From DATLBY01 sp035526665 (lineage in GTDB: Bacteria; Acidobacteriota; Terriglobia; Bryobacterales; Bryobacteraceae): a stretch of 5,623 bases of DNA. The first letter of the stretch is position 1; each line of letters starts with the position of its first letter. The DNA is taken from the NCBI GenBank assembly GCA_035526665.1, contig DATLBY010000083.1:1-5623 (forward strand), given 5' to 3'. Under the pieces are notes generated by a model. The model was not told the origin of the DNA, searched no databases, and worked only from the letters and a program-made list of their open reading frames with translations. A program made the translations under genes and the position numbers. Below are positions 5,392 to 5,623 of this stretch, piece after piece.

Positions 5392-5623
5392 GCAGAGCAT
5401 GCTGCTTGGACGCGCTACGCCGGAAGCAACGCAACGGTACACGGCTCGCTGCGGCGCGGCCAAATCGAGTGGATTCTACCGCACAGCGCAGCATCTGCAG
5501 CTATCTTCCCTGGGCATTGGAAGCTATCTGGGTGCTATGGACGCTGAAAAAGATACCGGTTATACCGATGCGGTGATGGAAGCGGTTCGCAGCGGCGTCA
5601 ACGTGATCGACACCTCGCTCAAC
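5390..5623 (+). CDS. Aldo/keto reductase, N-terminal part, 3' end cut by window
   Basis: The frame is open from ATG (5390-5392) to the window edge, 78 residues. An upstream in-frame TAA at 5372-5374 limits the start to ATG 5390 or ATG 5399. LQLSSLGIGSYLGAMD (about 36-51) is the first beta strand and glycine turn of the aldo/keto reductase barrel. AVMEAVRSGVNVIDTSLN (61-78) is the helix and strand carrying D74, the catalytic-tetrad aspartate; the tetrad tyrosine should follow just beyond the edge. The family uses NAD(P)H to reduce aldehydes and ketones in the cytoplasm; substrate cannot be predicted. The 35 or so residues before the barrel (GRATPEATQRY...) form a leader that I associate with a bacterial subgroup. 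AGG lies 4 bp before ATG 5390, a weak site; ATG 5399 instead has TACAAT 7 bp upstream and could be a leaderless start. Confidence 0.85.
   Translation, partial: MQSMLLGRATPEATQRYTARCGAAKSSGFYRTAQHLQLSSLGIGSYLGAMDAEKDTGYTDAVMEAVRSGVNVIDTSLN

Noticed and set aside
5304..5576. Plus-strand 90-codon frame overlapping the aldo/keto reductase
   Set aside because: It is in a different frame from the reductase, and its translation lacks any family pattern while the other frame clearly encodes the barrel start.
1..5623. CRISPR array, insertion sequence, tRNA or rRNA
   Set aside because: No spaced direct repeats, no terminal inverted repeats with a transposase frame, and no tRNA- or rRNA-like stretch were seen on either strand.

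Overview
The window looks like ordinary chromosomal DNA from a moderately GC-rich soil-type bacterium. An acidobacterium of the Solibacter/Bryobacter kind is my best guess. That rests on the combination of a MauG/CcpA-type di-haem peroxidase, a very large secreted M36 protease with Cys-paired C-terminal repeats, a tiny acidic zinc-ribbon protein and an aldo/keto reductase of a type I associate with that phylum. It is an inference from protein style, not a database match.

Layout, left to right. Positions 1-429 (+) hold the 3' end of a di-haem cytochrome c peroxidase gene. It converges on, and overlaps by 32 bp, a type II toxin-antitoxin pair on the minus strand. The antitoxin gene (801-1079) is intact. 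The PIN-domain toxin gene (398-801) carries a one-base deletion just after its first catalytic aspartate. Upstream of the antitoxin is a good promoter whose predicted transcription start falls on the ATG. Positions 1164-5036 (-) are one gene for a secreted M36 (fungalysin-like) metallopeptidase of about 1290 residues, starting at TTG. It has a signal peptide, an FTP/PepSY-like propeptide, a catalytic domain with HEYTH, two beta-sandwich-type domains and three tandem Ig-like repeats. An 18-bp palindrome sits 31 bp before its start. Positions 5174-5311 (-) encode a 45-residue zinc-ribbon protein behind a near-consensus sigma-70 promoter. Divergent from it, an aldo/keto reductase begins at 5390 or 5399 (+) and runs off the window.

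The genes do not form one pathway. The protease is a stand-alone exoenzyme, the toxin-antitoxin pair a self-contained and probably broken module, and the peroxidase and reductase are unrelated neighbours cut by the window edges. I found no RNA gene, CRISPR array, insertion sequence or obvious novel system. The points most worth a second look are the toxin frameshift, the two TAnAAT-N7-ATG start regions and the architecture and cysteine pairing of the protease. No gene-free stretch exceeds 300 bases; the longest, 5037-5173, holds the palindrome and the likely protease promoter.
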